From Methylomarinum vadi (GTDB lineage Bacteria; Pseudomonadota; Gammaproteobacteria; Methylococcales; Methylomonadaceae), in the NCBI RefSeq assembly GCF_000733935.1, contig NZ_JPON01000001.1, positions 2,278,501 to 2,342,500 on the forward strand: a stretch of DNA of 64,000 nt. The letters are read 5' to 3'. How positions within the stretch are numbered: position 1 is the stretch's first letter; each line of letters opens with the position of its first letter. Below the pieces are notes generated by a model. The model was not told the origin of the DNA, searched no databases, and worked only from the letters and a program-made list of their open reading frames with translations. Below, piece after piece: positions 1 to 8,508 of the stretch. Both the position numbers and the translations under genes were made by a program.

Positions 1-1
1 C

Positions 2-892
2 GAAATAAGCGAAGAAAGCGAAAAGGAATTGGCAACCATTACAACGATTTACCTAGAATACCCTTTACACTCGGTGACTGAATTTATAAAAAACAATTAT
101 CTTTCCGTCATGCATGACAACGTTTTGGCCCATGGCAAAATTCCAGATAATGCGAGTATAGGCACATTTAAAGCTTTTTATTTTCAAGAAGCTCAAACAT
201 CTGAAGCGTTAGCCTTATTAAATGCCGAGTCGGGCGATCAATTTAATTTGTCATCAAGTGAGATAAAAGAGTTGTCTGAAATCAGAAAAAATCAACACGA
301 CGCTAAACAGCAAGATCTTCTCTTTTCGATCTCCAAAGTCTATCAAAAAATACTATACAACCGTTGGCGTCAGTACAAAGATCATGGCATCGAGGGTATT
401 GCCGAATATTCCAGAGAAAATGAAAACGTTAAACCTGGTCTGGAATTACAAGGCGCCTTGAAAAGTTGCAAAGTCTTATCCGGCTTATTTTCCGGTTTAT
501 TCAACGATTTAAGCAATCACCCCAATCGATTTTCTTTAGGCGTTGAAGAAAGTTACTATTGGTTAAATCGAGCGCTAGAAGATAGGCCTACCGCTATATT
601 GGGTCATCGTGTTTTTCAAGAAACACGGCAAGGGGCAATCGTTGTTGATAGGCAATTTTATGTCAGTCATTCTTATAATACTACCCACCATATATTAGGC
701 GCAGTGCCTTACTTGAACGGAACGTTAATCTTTCACGCGGTCCGTACGTTTACCGACCAGGTTTTAGGCGTAGGCTCGATAATACGACATAATTTGGGGA
801 GGAATTATCTAAAAGCGGAACTGATTCACCGATTGTTAAAGCTCAAACAGTCCGTAGAATGCGATCGAGGAACTGACGATAACAGATTTTAA
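2..892 (+). CDS. Unrecognised protein, 5' end outside window
   Basis: I do not recognise this protein. The frame is open to the left edge with no stop, reading acidic residues before the first in-window start-like codon (TTG at 29), so the true start is probably upstream and this is the C-terminal part. At least 297 codons are visible. There is no membrane segment or lipobox. The last 110 residues are the most structured-looking part: a YYWLN motif, a stretch rich in Tyr/His/Thr (SYNTTHH), and RTFTDQVLG followed by a basic Arg/Lys/Leu tail. Codon use is more A/T-rich than in most of the window, which could mean recent acquisition. It lies 132 bp upstream of the sigma-54 activator on the same strand. 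Function unknown. Confidence 0.6.
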   Translation, partial: EISEESEKELATITTIYLEYPLHSVTEFIKNNYLSVMHDNVLAHGKIPDNASIGTFKAFYFQEAQTSEALALLNAESGDQFNLSSSEIKELSEIRKNQHDAKQQDLLFSISKVYQKILYNRWRQYKDHGIEGIAEYSRENENVKPGLELQGALKSCKVLSGLFSGLFNDLSNHPNRFSLGVEESYYWLNRALEDRPTAILGHRVFQETRQGAIVVDRQFYVSHSYNTTHHILGAVPYLNGTLIFHAVRTFTDQVLGVGSIIRHNLGRNYLKAELIHRLLKLKQSVECDRGTDDNRF

Positions 893-1024
893 ACAAAACT
901 ATGATTCTTTATGGATTATCCAGCTTAGAAAGATGGATGCGTTAGTCAAGCCCATTTGAGCCCATGAAGTTAAAATACCATCTTTTAAGTGAGTAGTTCA
1001 GGAACAAACCCAGGAGCTTAATTT

Positions 1025-2602
1025 ATGTCCGACAACTTATTGCCCGAGCTAAGCGCCATATCTTTCCTACAGATGTTTATTACCCAAAGCGTCAAGTTGG
1101 CGGGGCAATACAACAGTGAAAAGGGAACGGCCAACCACATCCAGGACTTGGGGTTGGCTGCCAGCAGTTATCTTGAAGCCCACGCCCGCCGTCAGTTGAG
1201 ACTGCCCGGTAAAATCACCCCTGAACAATATGCGTCGATCATTACACATATCAAGAAACAAATTGGCGGCAGCTTCTCACAGGTTCCAAGCGACTCGACA
1301 GGCTGCGTATGCGTGGAAAATTTCCATTGCCCATTCGGCGAGCGCGTTAAGGAGGCTCCGGAGCTATGTCGCACCACCGCTTCGGTGTTTGGAGGCATTG
1401 CGGCCCGAAATTTCGGCTACGCAAAGGTAGTGCTCAACAAGCGCATCGCCACCGGTGACGGGAAATGTGAAGTTACAATCTATACCGATCGTGAAGCCGC
1501 CCAGATAGAAGAAGGTGATGAATATTTCAACGAGGGCGGCATGATTGTTTCGCGTTCTGCTATTGCCGAGGTTGCCGCACGCGTTTCGGAAAAAATGGCT
1601 CGAACATGGAATCCAAAGGCTGTTTCGGGTCAGAAGCGCGGATTGGATCGCCCAGAGTTAATCGCCGAATCTGAGGTGATGCGGGAAGCCTTGCAGGCAG
1701 TCGAATTGGTCGCCCCCACCACAGCCAATGTTCTGATTAACGGCGAGACCGGTGTTGGCAAAGAAGTGATCGCACGGGCCATCCACGCACTCAGCGATCG
1801 GAGCGCACAGAAATTTATCGCGGTTAATTGTGGCGCCATTCCGGAAAGCCTGCTCGAAAGTGCCTTATTCGGCCACGAAAAAGGTGCTTTTACCGGAGCG
1901 CAAGACCTCAGACGCGGGTTTTTTGAACGAGCGGAAGGGGGTACCCTTTTTCTCGACGAAATCGATAGCTTGCCGCTCCTTTCTCAAGCGAATCTACTTC
2001 GTGTCCTCCAGGAAGGCGAATTCGAGCGAGTCGGCGGCGCACAGGTTTTGTATAGCAACGTCCGTATCATAACCGCCTCGAACCGCCCCTTGGTGGAACT
2101 TGTCGACCAAGGGCGATTCCGCAAAGATCTGTATTATCGGCTTAACGTCGTTACCATCCACATATCTCCTTTGAGGGAACGCCGCGAAGATATTACTGCA
2201 TTGGTCAATTATCTGTTGAAACAGATTGCCCATCGTTATGGCAAGCCGCCGAAGGTTCTGAGTAAAGAAGCCTGGCAGCAGATTATGGCCTATGAATGGC
2301 CGGGAAACGTTAGGGAGCTGGAGAATGTACTGGAACGTGCATTTTTGTTTTCACCCGGACAAATTATCATCAAGGTCAGCGTAGACGTAAGTTCTGACGG
2401 TGGTGTTTTGACGGACGAGAGAAACCTACGCAGTAAAAAACGGTTGGCCTCTAGCCAAGTAGAGACCAAAATCTTGCAAGACGCCTTAGCCAAACACAAC
2501 GGCAATGTCACTGCGGTGGCCAAGGAGATCGGCATAAGCCGCCGCGCAGTACATCAGAAATTGAAACATTACAATATTGATGCCGGGGTTTTTCGGAACT
2601 GA
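1025..2602 (+). CDS. Sigma-54-dependent transcriptional activator with Cys-rich N-terminal sensor
   Basis: An enhancer-binding protein of 525 aa that would open promoters held by RNA polymerase-sigma-54. The central AAA+ domain (about residues 210-440) has Walker A GETGVGKE (241-247 region), the sigma-54 contact loop GAFTGA (287-292) and Walker B TLFLDE (307-312). The C terminus (about 480-525) is a Fis-type helix-turn-helix. The N-terminal 200 residues carry Cys94, 96, 102, 115 and 148 in a CPFG...LCRTTASVFGG context that resembles the MetOD1 output/sensor domain, which suggests a metal-, redox- or small-ligand input rather than phosphorylation. There is no receiver domain. The ATG has a good AGGAG about 8 bp upstream. 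No sigma-54 target promoter is obvious next to it. The activator class is secure; the signal is unknown. Confidence 0.88.
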   Translation: MSDNLLPELSAISFLQMFITQSVKLAGQYNSEKGTANHIQDLGLAASSYLEAHARRQLRLPGKITPEQYASIITHIKKQIGGSFSQVPSDSTGCVCVENFHCPFGERVKEAPELCRTTASVFGGIAARNFGYAKVVLNKRIATGDGKCEVTIYTDREAAQIEEGDEYFNEGGMIVSRSAIAEVAARVSEKMARTWNPKAVSGQKRGLDRPELIAESEVMREALQAVELVAPTTANVLINGETGVGKEVIARAIHALSDRSAQKFIAVNCGAIPESLLESALFGHEKGAFTGAQDLRRGFFERAEGGTLFLDEIDSLPLLSQANLLRVLQEGEFERVGGAQVLYSNVRIITASNRPLVELVDQGRFRKDLYYRLNVVTIHISPLRERREDITALVNYLLKQIAHRYGKPPKVLSKEAWQQIMAYEWPGNVRELENVLERAFLFSPGQIIIKVSVDVSSDGGVLTDERNLRSKKRLASSQVETKILQDALAKHNGNVTAVAKEIGISRRAVHQKLKHYNIDAGVFRN

Positions 2603-2621
2603 TCCTCGCCGAAGGCCATAA

Positions 2622-2658
2622 GGTGCGCAGAATATAGGGTGCTGCCGTCAGGCGCACC
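2622..2658. repeat. Imperfect palindrome after the sigma-54 activator
   Basis: GGTGCGC (2622-2628) and GCGCACC (2652-2658) are perfect inverted arms around a 23-bp spacer, 20 bp after the activator's stop codon. No T-run follows, so it is not a classical intrinsic terminator. It may be a REP-like element or a factor-dependent end. The rest of 2603-2864 holds no gene I can support. Confidence 0.4.
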
Positions 2659-2864
2659 GTTCGCGATCGTTGCGCCTCGCATGGCTCGGCACAACCTATA
2701 GGCAGTCGCAAATTTTTGGGATTACGGCTGGCGGCTATAGATCGATCAACTGACGTTCGTCAGAAAAACCATCCGTCCGCTCCTGGCCAAACGGGGACAG
2801 TCATTGTCAAATTCAATTCAAACCAACTTTTAAAATTGTGTGATTATGTCAGGGTCAATACAGA

Positions 2865-3326
2865 TCAATGGAATTTATTTACACCCTGTTGCGTCAGGAA
2901 CTTATCAAATTGATTGGCGAACGCCTGGATATCGCGCGAGCTCAATGCCGCCGGCCCGCCCGTTTCCACACCTCCTGCGCGCAGCGTCTCCATTAATTCA
3001 CGCATGTTTAAGCGCTCTTCGATATTATCGCGGGTATAGCGTTCGCCGCGGGGGTCGATCACATTGCCGCCTTTATCGATTACGTCGCTGGCCAGCGGAA
3101 TATCCGCGCTGACAACCAAATCGCCAGGCCTCACTCTTTTAACGATTTCCAAATCGGCCTCGTCGAAGCCGGGCTCGACTTGCAAAAACTTGATGTGAGG
3201 AGAGGGCGGCGTTGTTAAATAATGATTGGCGACAAAAGTCGTTAGTGTGTGAGTGCGCTCGGCGGCGCGAAACAAAATCTCCCGAATCGCTTTCGGACAA
3301 GCATCCGCATCGACCCAAATTTGCAT
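2865..3326 (-). CDS. YaiI/YqxD family protein (UPF0178, DUF188)
   Basis: A 153-aa soluble protein of the conserved YaiI/YqxD family. Diagnostic features are the N-terminal WVDADACPKAIREIL, which looks like the acidic edge of a PIN-like nuclease fold, the central DLVVSADIPLASDVIDKGG, the DPRGERYT motif, and the C-terminal TGGPAALS-x-RD segment. Its length fits the family, about 150 aa. The biochemical function is not established; a PIN-like fold suggests a nucleic acid role. It stands alone on the minus strand, convergent with the sigma-54 activator. Confidence 0.9.
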   Translation of the reverse strand: MQIWVDADACPKAIREILFRAAERTHTLTTFVANHYLTTPPSPHIKFLQVEPGFDEADLEIVKRVRPGDLVVSADIPLASDVIDKGGNVIDPRGERYTRDNIEERLNMRELMETLRAGGVETGGPAALSSRDIQAFANQFDKFLTQQGVNKFH

Positions 3327-3465
3327 GATTGACTCCCTCTGAAACCTAGACCCAAGAGTAACATCGCCTATTTCCCGCGTCCATTTTCTCTATTTCTGAA
3401 CAATCAACTTGTTAAAACGGAGTTGCAGGGTTAACTGCCGGCGTATTACGCAAAAGGCGTCGTCA

Positions 3466-4323
3466 TTATTCTTTCCGTTTTAAGCGATACAACGCCGAGA
3501 TATCCTCGTCGCCATGGCCCTGCGCCATCAACTTTTCGTAATCGGCCAATGTCATGTCGATCAAGGTTGTTTCGACACCGATTTGCTCCGCCATTTGCCG
3601 GCAGATCTGCAAATCCTTATGATGCAGAGCCACCTTGAAGCCCGGTTCGAAGCTGCCCTTGGTCATCGTAAGACCGCGATGCGCCAGGAACCAGTTGCCC
3701 GCCGCACCGCCGGAGATGACCTCGATAACCTTGTCCATCTGCAAGCATTGCGCTTGGCCGAATGCCAAGGCCTCGGTCACGGCCTGATTGATGCCGGCCG
3801 CCATGATCTGGTTAACCGCCTTGGTCGCCTGGCCGGAACCGGTTGGCCCCATATGGATCAAACGCGAGCTCATGCTTTCCAGCACCGGCCTGACGCGCTC
3901 CAGCGCCTGACGCTCGCCGCCCACCATCATAGCCAACGTGCCCTTGTCGGCCCCTTCGACCCCGCCGGAAACCGGCGCATCGAGAAATTCCGCCTGTTTT
4001 TCCTCTAAAATTTCCGCGGCCTCTGCGGCGGTGGCGATGCTGACGGTGGACAGGTCAACCACGACCGAACCCGGCTTGATCGTCGCGGCCACGGCCTCGA
4101 CCATTGCCAACACATCGTCGTCGGCCGAGACGCAGATCAACACGACATCGACTTGCGCCGCCAGCTCTTCCGGCGTCGTATAGAGATCGATATCCAATTC
4201 GTTCACCAATTCTTGCGCCTTGTCGACGGTGCGGTTGTAAACCGCCGTCAACAGCCCCGCTTTCGCGACATTGCGGGCCATGCCCATACCCATCGCGCCC
4301 AGTCCAATGAATCCCGCTTTCAT
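3466..4323 (-). CDS. NAD(P)-dependent beta-hydroxyacid dehydrogenase (HIBADH/GlxR type)
   Basis: A 285-aa soluble oxidoreductase of the 3-hydroxyisobutyrate dehydrogenase superfamily, which includes tartronate semialdehyde and succinic/glyoxylic semialdehyde reductases. The Rossmann start is GLGAMGMGMA (residues 7-16); DAPVSGG (116-121) is the substrate-binding loop; Lys168 in GSGQATKAVNQ is the expected catalytic lysine. The start lies 1 bp from the end of speA, so the two are co-transcribed. That placement suggests a link to arginine/agmatine or semialdehyde metabolism, but the substrate cannot be read from sequence. I leave the symbol blank because garR, glxR and mmsB all fit the motifs equally well. 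Confidence 0.88.
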   Translation of the reverse strand: MKAGFIGLGAMGMGMARNVAKAGLLTAVYNRTVDKAQELVNELDIDLYTTPEELAAQVDVVLICVSADDDVLAMVEAVAATIKPGSVVVDLSTVSIATAAEAAEILEEKQAEFLDAPVSGGVEGADKGTLAMMVGGERQALERVRPVLESMSSRLIHMGPTGSGQATKAVNQIMAAGINQAVTEALAFGQAQCLQMDKVIEVISGGAAGNWFLAHRGLTMTKGSFEPGFKVALHHKDLQICRQMAEQIGVETTLIDMTLADYEKLMAQGHGDEDISALYRLKRKE

Positions 4324-4324
4324 G

Positions 4325-6157
4325 TTATTTCTCCAGATAAGTATACGCCTTAAGGCCTGCGCTTAATTCCTGCAAATAGTTTTCTCGCTGTTCGCTGCTT
4401 AAATGGCTCTGCTGCAGCTTGGCGTAATAAGTCGATTTCAGACCATCGATATCGATGTGCACATAGTCGAATAAATCGCTGACATGCTCGCCTTCGAGAA
4501 AATCGCTGATACGGTAACCATTTTCATCCAGCTCGATATTCAGCGAATGGGTGTCGCCGAACAGATTATGCATGTCGCCGAGGATTTCCTGATAGGCGCC
4601 GAGCATAAAAAAGCCGATCAGATAAGGCTCGTCATGGATGATTGGATGAATTGGCAACGTGTTTTCGATATTCTGCTCATCGACATAATGATCGATTCGG
4701 CCGTCCGAATCGCAGGTTAAATCCTGCAGCACCGCGCGCCGTACCGGCTGTTCCGCCAGCCGGTGGATCGGCATGATCGGAAAAATCTGCTCTATCCCCC
4801 AGATATCGGGCATCGATTGGAACAGCGAGAAATTGCAGAAGACCTTGTCGGCCAGTTTTTCGTCCAGTTCCAGCAAAATTTCCCGCTGATTGTGATTGTC
4901 AGGGTCCAACCGCACCTTGATCTGGTGGCAGGCATTAATATAGTTCTTTTCCGCCTGCGCCAGTTCGGCAAGCGTCAAGTCTCCTTGCACAAACAAGGCC
5001 CTCGCCTCGGCGATATCGAACTGCACGTTATGATAAGCCTCGACGATGTTCCTTTCCGCCAAGATGGCCGCATTCATTTCGCCGTCCGCCTGTAACGATT
5101 CGACCTCGGTGACGTTGGTAATCAGTACGGCATGATGCGCGGTGATCGCGCGCCCCGACTCGGTGATGACATGCGGATGCGGCAAGTCGTTGACGGCGCA
5201 AACATCGGCGAAACTTTTGACGATATTCTCGGCGTATTCCTTCAAGCTGTAATTGATGGAACAGTCGCGCCGCGACGCGCTGCCGTCATAGTCGACGCCG
5301 AGACCGCCGCCGGCGTCTACCGTGGTGATATTGGCGCCCAGTCGCCGCAATTGCAAAAAGAACTGCCCCGCCTCTTTCAAGGCCAGCTTGATGTCGTGAA
5401 TGTTGGCGATCTGCGAGCCCATGTGAAAATGCATCAGTTGCAGACAATCGAGCATGTCGGCCTGTTTCAGACGCTCGATCAACTGCAGCACCTCGTTGGC
5501 ATGCAGGCCGAATTTGGATTTTTCGCCGCCGCTATTTTGCCATTTACCGGCGCTGATGGTCGATAAGCGCACGCGTATGCCCACCTGGGGTTGCACTTGC
5601 AGCTTGTCCGCCTCCTCGAAAATCAACTCCAGCTCGGACGGTTTCTCGATGACGATATAGACGGTCTGCCCCATTTGCCGGCCGATCAAGGCCATGCGGA
5701 TATAGGCCCGGTCCTTGTAGCCGTTGCAGACAATCACGCCGCCGCGGGGAGCCATGCCCAGAATCGCCAACAACTCGGGCTTACTGCCCGCCTCCAGGCC
5801 GATATGTTCGGCGGCAACGATGTTTTCCACCACCGTACCCTGTTGATTGACCTTGATCGGATAAACGGGGGTGTAGCCGCCATTGTAGCCATGCTGGCGG
5901 CAGCTTTCATCGAAGGCCTGCTGCAATTTTCCAATCCGATCGCGCAGGATATCGGGAAAACGCAACAGCACCGGGAACGATAATTTCTTGTCCTGTAACG
6001 ATCGCGCGATCTCGAACAAATCGATTACGTTGTCGCAATCGGCCCGGGGCTTGACGCAAACATGTCCTTGACTATTGATGGAAAAATAATCTTTGCCCCA
6101 ATGTTGCACCGCGTAAACCTCCGCGGATTGTTCAATCGACCATGGTTGAGAACTCAC
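4325..6157 (-). CDS. speA: Biosynthetic arginine decarboxylase
   Basis: A 610-aa PLP enzyme of fold type III that converts arginine to agmatine, the first step of putrescine/spermidine synthesis by the agmatine route. Lys102 in YPIKVNQQ is the expected PLP-binding lysine. TVDAGGGLGVDYDG is the phosphate-binding glycine loop, and the C-terminal LTCDSDGRID carries the active-site Cys/Asp seen in this family. It is a little shorter than the E. coli enzyme (about 658 aa), mainly at the N terminus. speE starts 79 bp away on the other strand, so the shared intergenic region controls both polyamine genes. The dehydrogenase gene follows after 1 bp. Confidence 0.95.
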   Translation of the reverse strand: MSSQPWSIEQSAEVYAVQHWGKDYFSINSQGHVCVKPRADCDNVIDLFEIARSLQDKKLSFPVLLRFPDILRDRIGKLQQAFDESCRQHGYNGGYTPVYPIKVNQQGTVVENIVAAEHIGLEAGSKPELLAILGMAPRGGVIVCNGYKDRAYIRMALIGRQMGQTVYIVIEKPSELELIFEEADKLQVQPQVGIRVRLSTISAGKWQNSGGEKSKFGLHANEVLQLIERLKQADMLDCLQLMHFHMGSQIANIHDIKLALKEAGQFFLQLRRLGANITTVDAGGGLGVDYDGSASRRDCSINYSLKEYAENIVKSFADVCAVNDLPHPHVITESGRAITAHHAVLITNVTEVESLQADGEMNAAILAERNIVEAYHNVQFDIAEARALFVQGDLTLAELAQAEKNYINACHQIKVRLDPDNHNQREILLELDEKLADKVFCNFSLFQSMPDIWGIEQIFPIMPIHRLAEQPVRRAVLQDLTCDSDGRIDHYVDEQNIENTLPIHPIIHDEPYLIGFFMLGAYQEILGDMHNLFGDTHSLNIELDENGYRISDFLEGEHVSDLFDYVHIDIDGLKSTYYAKLQQSHLSSEQRENYLQELSAGLKAYTYLEK

Positions 6158-6195
6158 TTTGTCATCCTGCTATGCTAAATTAGCGAAAATTTTAA

Positions 6196-6201
6196 TATAA
6201 T
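6196..6201 (+). promoter_or_regulatory. Probable -10 box for speE
   Basis: TATAAT is an exact sigma-70 -10 match, 36 bp before the speE ATG, in the 79-bp region between the divergent speA and speE genes. I see no good -35 at 17 bp upstream, so the promoter may need an activator or may be weak. Confidence 0.5.
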
Positions 6202-6236
6202 GCTGGCCATTCTTTTACCTTTTTCTGGAATCCGCA

Positions 6237-7091
6237 ATGCTTGACGCTACACAATGGTTTACCGAACAATGGCTGCCCGACGGATCGGCGTTTTCTCTGA
6301 AGATCAAACGCAAACTGCACGAGGAACAATCCGATTTCCAGCACCTGGAAATCTATGAGACAGAAAATTTCGGCAATCTGATGGTGATCGACGGCTGCGT
6401 GATGCTGACCAGCCGCGACAATTTCTTCTATCACGAAATGATGAGCCATCCGGCCCTGTTTACCCATCCCGACCCGAAAAAAGTCTGGATCATCGGCGGC
6501 GGCGACTGCGGCACGTTGAAGGAAGTGCTGAAACATCCCGGCGTCGAGGAAGTCGTGCAAATCGACATCGACGAGCGCGTCACCCGCCTCGCCGAACAGT
6601 ATTTCCCGGAGCTATGCGAATCCAACGACGACCCGCGCGCGCAATTGAAATTCATCGACGGCATCAAATGGGTCAAGGATGCCGAGCCCGGTAGCGTCGA
6701 TTTGATCATCGTCGACAGCACCGACCCGGTCGGCCCGGCGGAAGGACTTTTCAGCAAGGACTTCTATCGCGACTGCCATCGCAGCCTTAGCGAACACGGC
6801 ATGGTTATTCAGCAAAGCGAATCGGCCCTGTATCATCTAAAATTACTGGGCGAAATGCGCGAAGCGATGAGCGCGGCCGGATTCGGCCATCTGCAGACCC
6901 TGTTTTTCCCGCAATGCGTTTATCCGTCAGGCTGGTGGAGCGCGACCATCGCCGGCAAGTCGGATCTGTCCGCTTTCCGCGAACAGGATGCGGCCGACAA
7001 GTCGTTCGCTACCGTCTATTACAACAGCGACATCCATAAAGCCAGCCTGGCGCAGCCGGAATTTTTCAAGCAGGCGATGGGAGCGAAATAA
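6237..7091 (+). CDS. speE: Spermidine synthase (polyamine aminopropyltransferase)
   Basis: A 284-aa cytosolic enzyme that transfers an aminopropyl group from decarboxylated S-adenosylmethionine to putrescine. The nucleotide loop reads GGGDCG (87-92), where many family members have GGGDGG; the acidic QIDIDE that follows binds the ribose. Asp159 in DSTDPVGPAEGL is the catalytic acid, and the C terminus carries PSGWWSATIAG. Length is normal. It is divergent from speA, forming a compact polyamine locus, although agmatinase and S-adenosylmethionine decarboxylase genes are not in the window. Confidence 0.95.
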   Translation: MLDATQWFTEQWLPDGSAFSLKIKRKLHEEQSDFQHLEIYETENFGNLMVIDGCVMLTSRDNFFYHEMMSHPALFTHPDPKKVWIIGGGDCGTLKEVLKHPGVEEVVQIDIDERVTRLAEQYFPELCESNDDPRAQLKFIDGIKWVKDAEPGSVDLIIVDSTDPVGPAEGLFSKDFYRDCHRSLSEHGMVIQQSESALYHLKLLGEMREAMSAAGFGHLQTLFFPQCVYPSGWWSATIAGKSDLSAFREQDAADKSFATVYYNSDIHKASLAQPEFFKQAMGAK

Positions 7092-7093
7092 TC

Positions 7094-7115
7094 GCCGGCA
7101 GGAACCGGTGCCGGC
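7094..7115 (+). terminator. Hairpin after speE
   Basis: GCCGGCA (7094-7100) and TGCCGGC (7109-7115) form a 7-bp GC-rich stem with an 8-nt loop, immediately after the speE stop. No U-tract follows, so it may be a pause or a processing-stabilising hairpin rather than a full intrinsic terminator. Confidence 0.4.
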
Positions 7116-7273
7116 ATGGCGCGAATCAAACTCATGAAAAATTTGGCAAGACGGGAACTCGCCTTGGCCGCTCCCGTCGAACAATCAACCCAAGAACGGA
7201 CGAGCCCGGAATCAAGCAGTTAACTTCGGCCGATATTACGTCACCTTGGCATGACTTGTGCTAAAATTTCTCC

Positions 7274-7843
7274 ATGCATGAATTAGACACCTTTAAATTG
7301 ATCGAACGCATCAGCACGCTAATGCGTTCGGAAGAACGCAAGAAATACGCCGCTATCGGCCTGCAACCGGTCCACGGCCAAGTATTGGAATACTTGGCGA
7401 AATGCAACCGACACAGCAATACGCCGGCGGCTGTGACCGAATATCTGGGTTCGACCAAGGGCACGGTTTCGCAATCGATTCAGGTACTGGAACGCAAGCA
7501 ATATATCGAAAAAGTCCCCGATCCCGACGACCGCCGCGTCGTGCATCTGATTTTGACCGAACAAGGGGAAAAAGTGATCGCCGGCCTGAAACCGCTGCAG
7601 GTCTTTGCCGAGGCCGAACAGCAGGTCACGTCACAGCAATTCGATTCGATCGGCACGGCCTTGAATGTGACGCTGTCGGCCTTGCAAAGAGCCAATAATT
7701 CGAAGAGTTTCGGTCTGTGTCGAACGTGCGACTATTTCACCGAGGTGGACCACCACTTTCATTGCCAATTGACCCAATTGCCATTGGAACAGACCGACAC
7801 CGATAAAATTTGCCGGGAACATAAGTCCTCCCGAGAGGATTAA
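7274..7843 (+). CDS. MarR-family regulator with C-terminal Cys/His cluster
   Basis: A 189-aa winged-helix regulator. Residues about 30-110 hold the DNA-binding domain, including GSTKGTVSQSIQVLERKQYIEK for the recognition helix and DPDDRRVVHLILTEQG for the wing. Beyond the usual MarR length (about 145 aa) there is a tail with Cys149, Cys152, Cys164 and Cys180 plus His160, 161 and 163 (FGLCRTCDYF...HFHCQL...KICREH). This looks like a zinc or Fe-S site, so the protein may sense redox, a metal or an electrophile. The ATG has no Shine-Dalgarno upstream, and a TGCTAAAAT extended -10-like element (7259-7267) ends only 6 bp before it, so translation may be leaderless. The regulated genes are unknown. 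Confidence 0.88.
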   Translation: MHELDTFKLIERISTLMRSEERKKYAAIGLQPVHGQVLEYLAKCNRHSNTPAAVTEYLGSTKGTVSQSIQVLERKQYIEKVPDPDDRRVVHLILTEQGEKVIAGLKPLQVFAEAEQQVTSQQFDSIGTALNVTLSALQRANNSKSFGLCRTCDYFTEVDHHFHCQLTQLPLEQTDTDKICREHKSSRED

Positions 7844-8031
7844 CGCCTGTGAACTGCCGATTACTCGGTATTTCCCGAAGCAGAGTGGAACATATGCCAC
7901 ATCGATCACGACCCAGTGCCCGAAGTGTAAAGGCCAAGTAATAGTTGCATTTCCCTTGCTCAAGCGTCGAAAATAATCCCGGATAGGCCTATTCAGGGCT
8001 CCCCATAACTTTAAACCATATAGAGACGACC

Positions 8032-8292
8032 ATGTTTGACCCGAAAGCTATCGATGATATCGCCAACCGTTTAGCCGGCGCCGTTCCGCCGGGTTTCAGC
8101 AACCTGAAGGAAGACATGGAAAAAAACTTCCGCGCCATTCTGCAAGGAGCACTGGGCAAGCTAGACTTAGTCAGCCGCGAGGAATTCGAAGTGCAAAAGG
8201 CCGTGTTAGCGAAAACCCGCAGCAAACTCGAAGATCTTGAAAAACGCGTCGCGGCGATGGAGCAACCGTTGAACCAACATCAGGGCGAGTAA
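8032..8292 (+). CDS. ubiK: Ubiquinone biosynthesis accessory factor UbiK (BMFP family)
   Basis: An 86-aa protein of the YqiC/BMFP family. It starts with MFDPKAIDDIANRLAGAVP, as in family members, and ends with a coiled coil (about residues 50-80: REEFEVQKAVLAKTRSKL then LEDLEKRVAAME). In Enterobacteria, UbiK helps the soluble Ubi complex with lipid intermediates of ubiquinone synthesis and also has membrane-fusogenic activity in vitro. It is an isolated small gene with 188 bp upstream and 216 bp downstream; I see nothing else in those gaps. The identity is clear from the motif and length. Confidence 0.93.
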   Translation: MFDPKAIDDIANRLAGAVPPGFSNLKEDMEKNFRAILQGALGKLDLVSREEFEVQKAVLAKTRSKLEDLEKRVAAMEQPLNQHQGE

Positions 8293-8508
8293 ACCCATAG
8301 TATTCAGCGTGGGGCCTTGCTCTATCGCCGAACATAATGTTTGGCCTCCCAAAGCCCACCGGAAAACGAACAAAGCGCCAGCGTATTCCGCATCATTTTG
8401 TTGGACGGTCGCGCGACGAGGTATTTAACCTAATTCTGCCAACGTGTTATTCGAGGATATTTTTACCAATCCTAAAACACGAACCGAAACCTGTGTAACC
8501 ATTGGATC

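Noticed and set aside
2790-2830. Insertion-sequence or RAYT remnant near GGGGACAGTC
   Set aside because: A short GACA-TGTC palindrome alone, without a transposase fragment, is not enough.
7247-7262. Sigma-54 promoter before marR
   Set aside because: TGGCATGACTTGTGCT fits the spacing but has two mismatches, and the resulting start would fall at the ATG; kept only as a comment.
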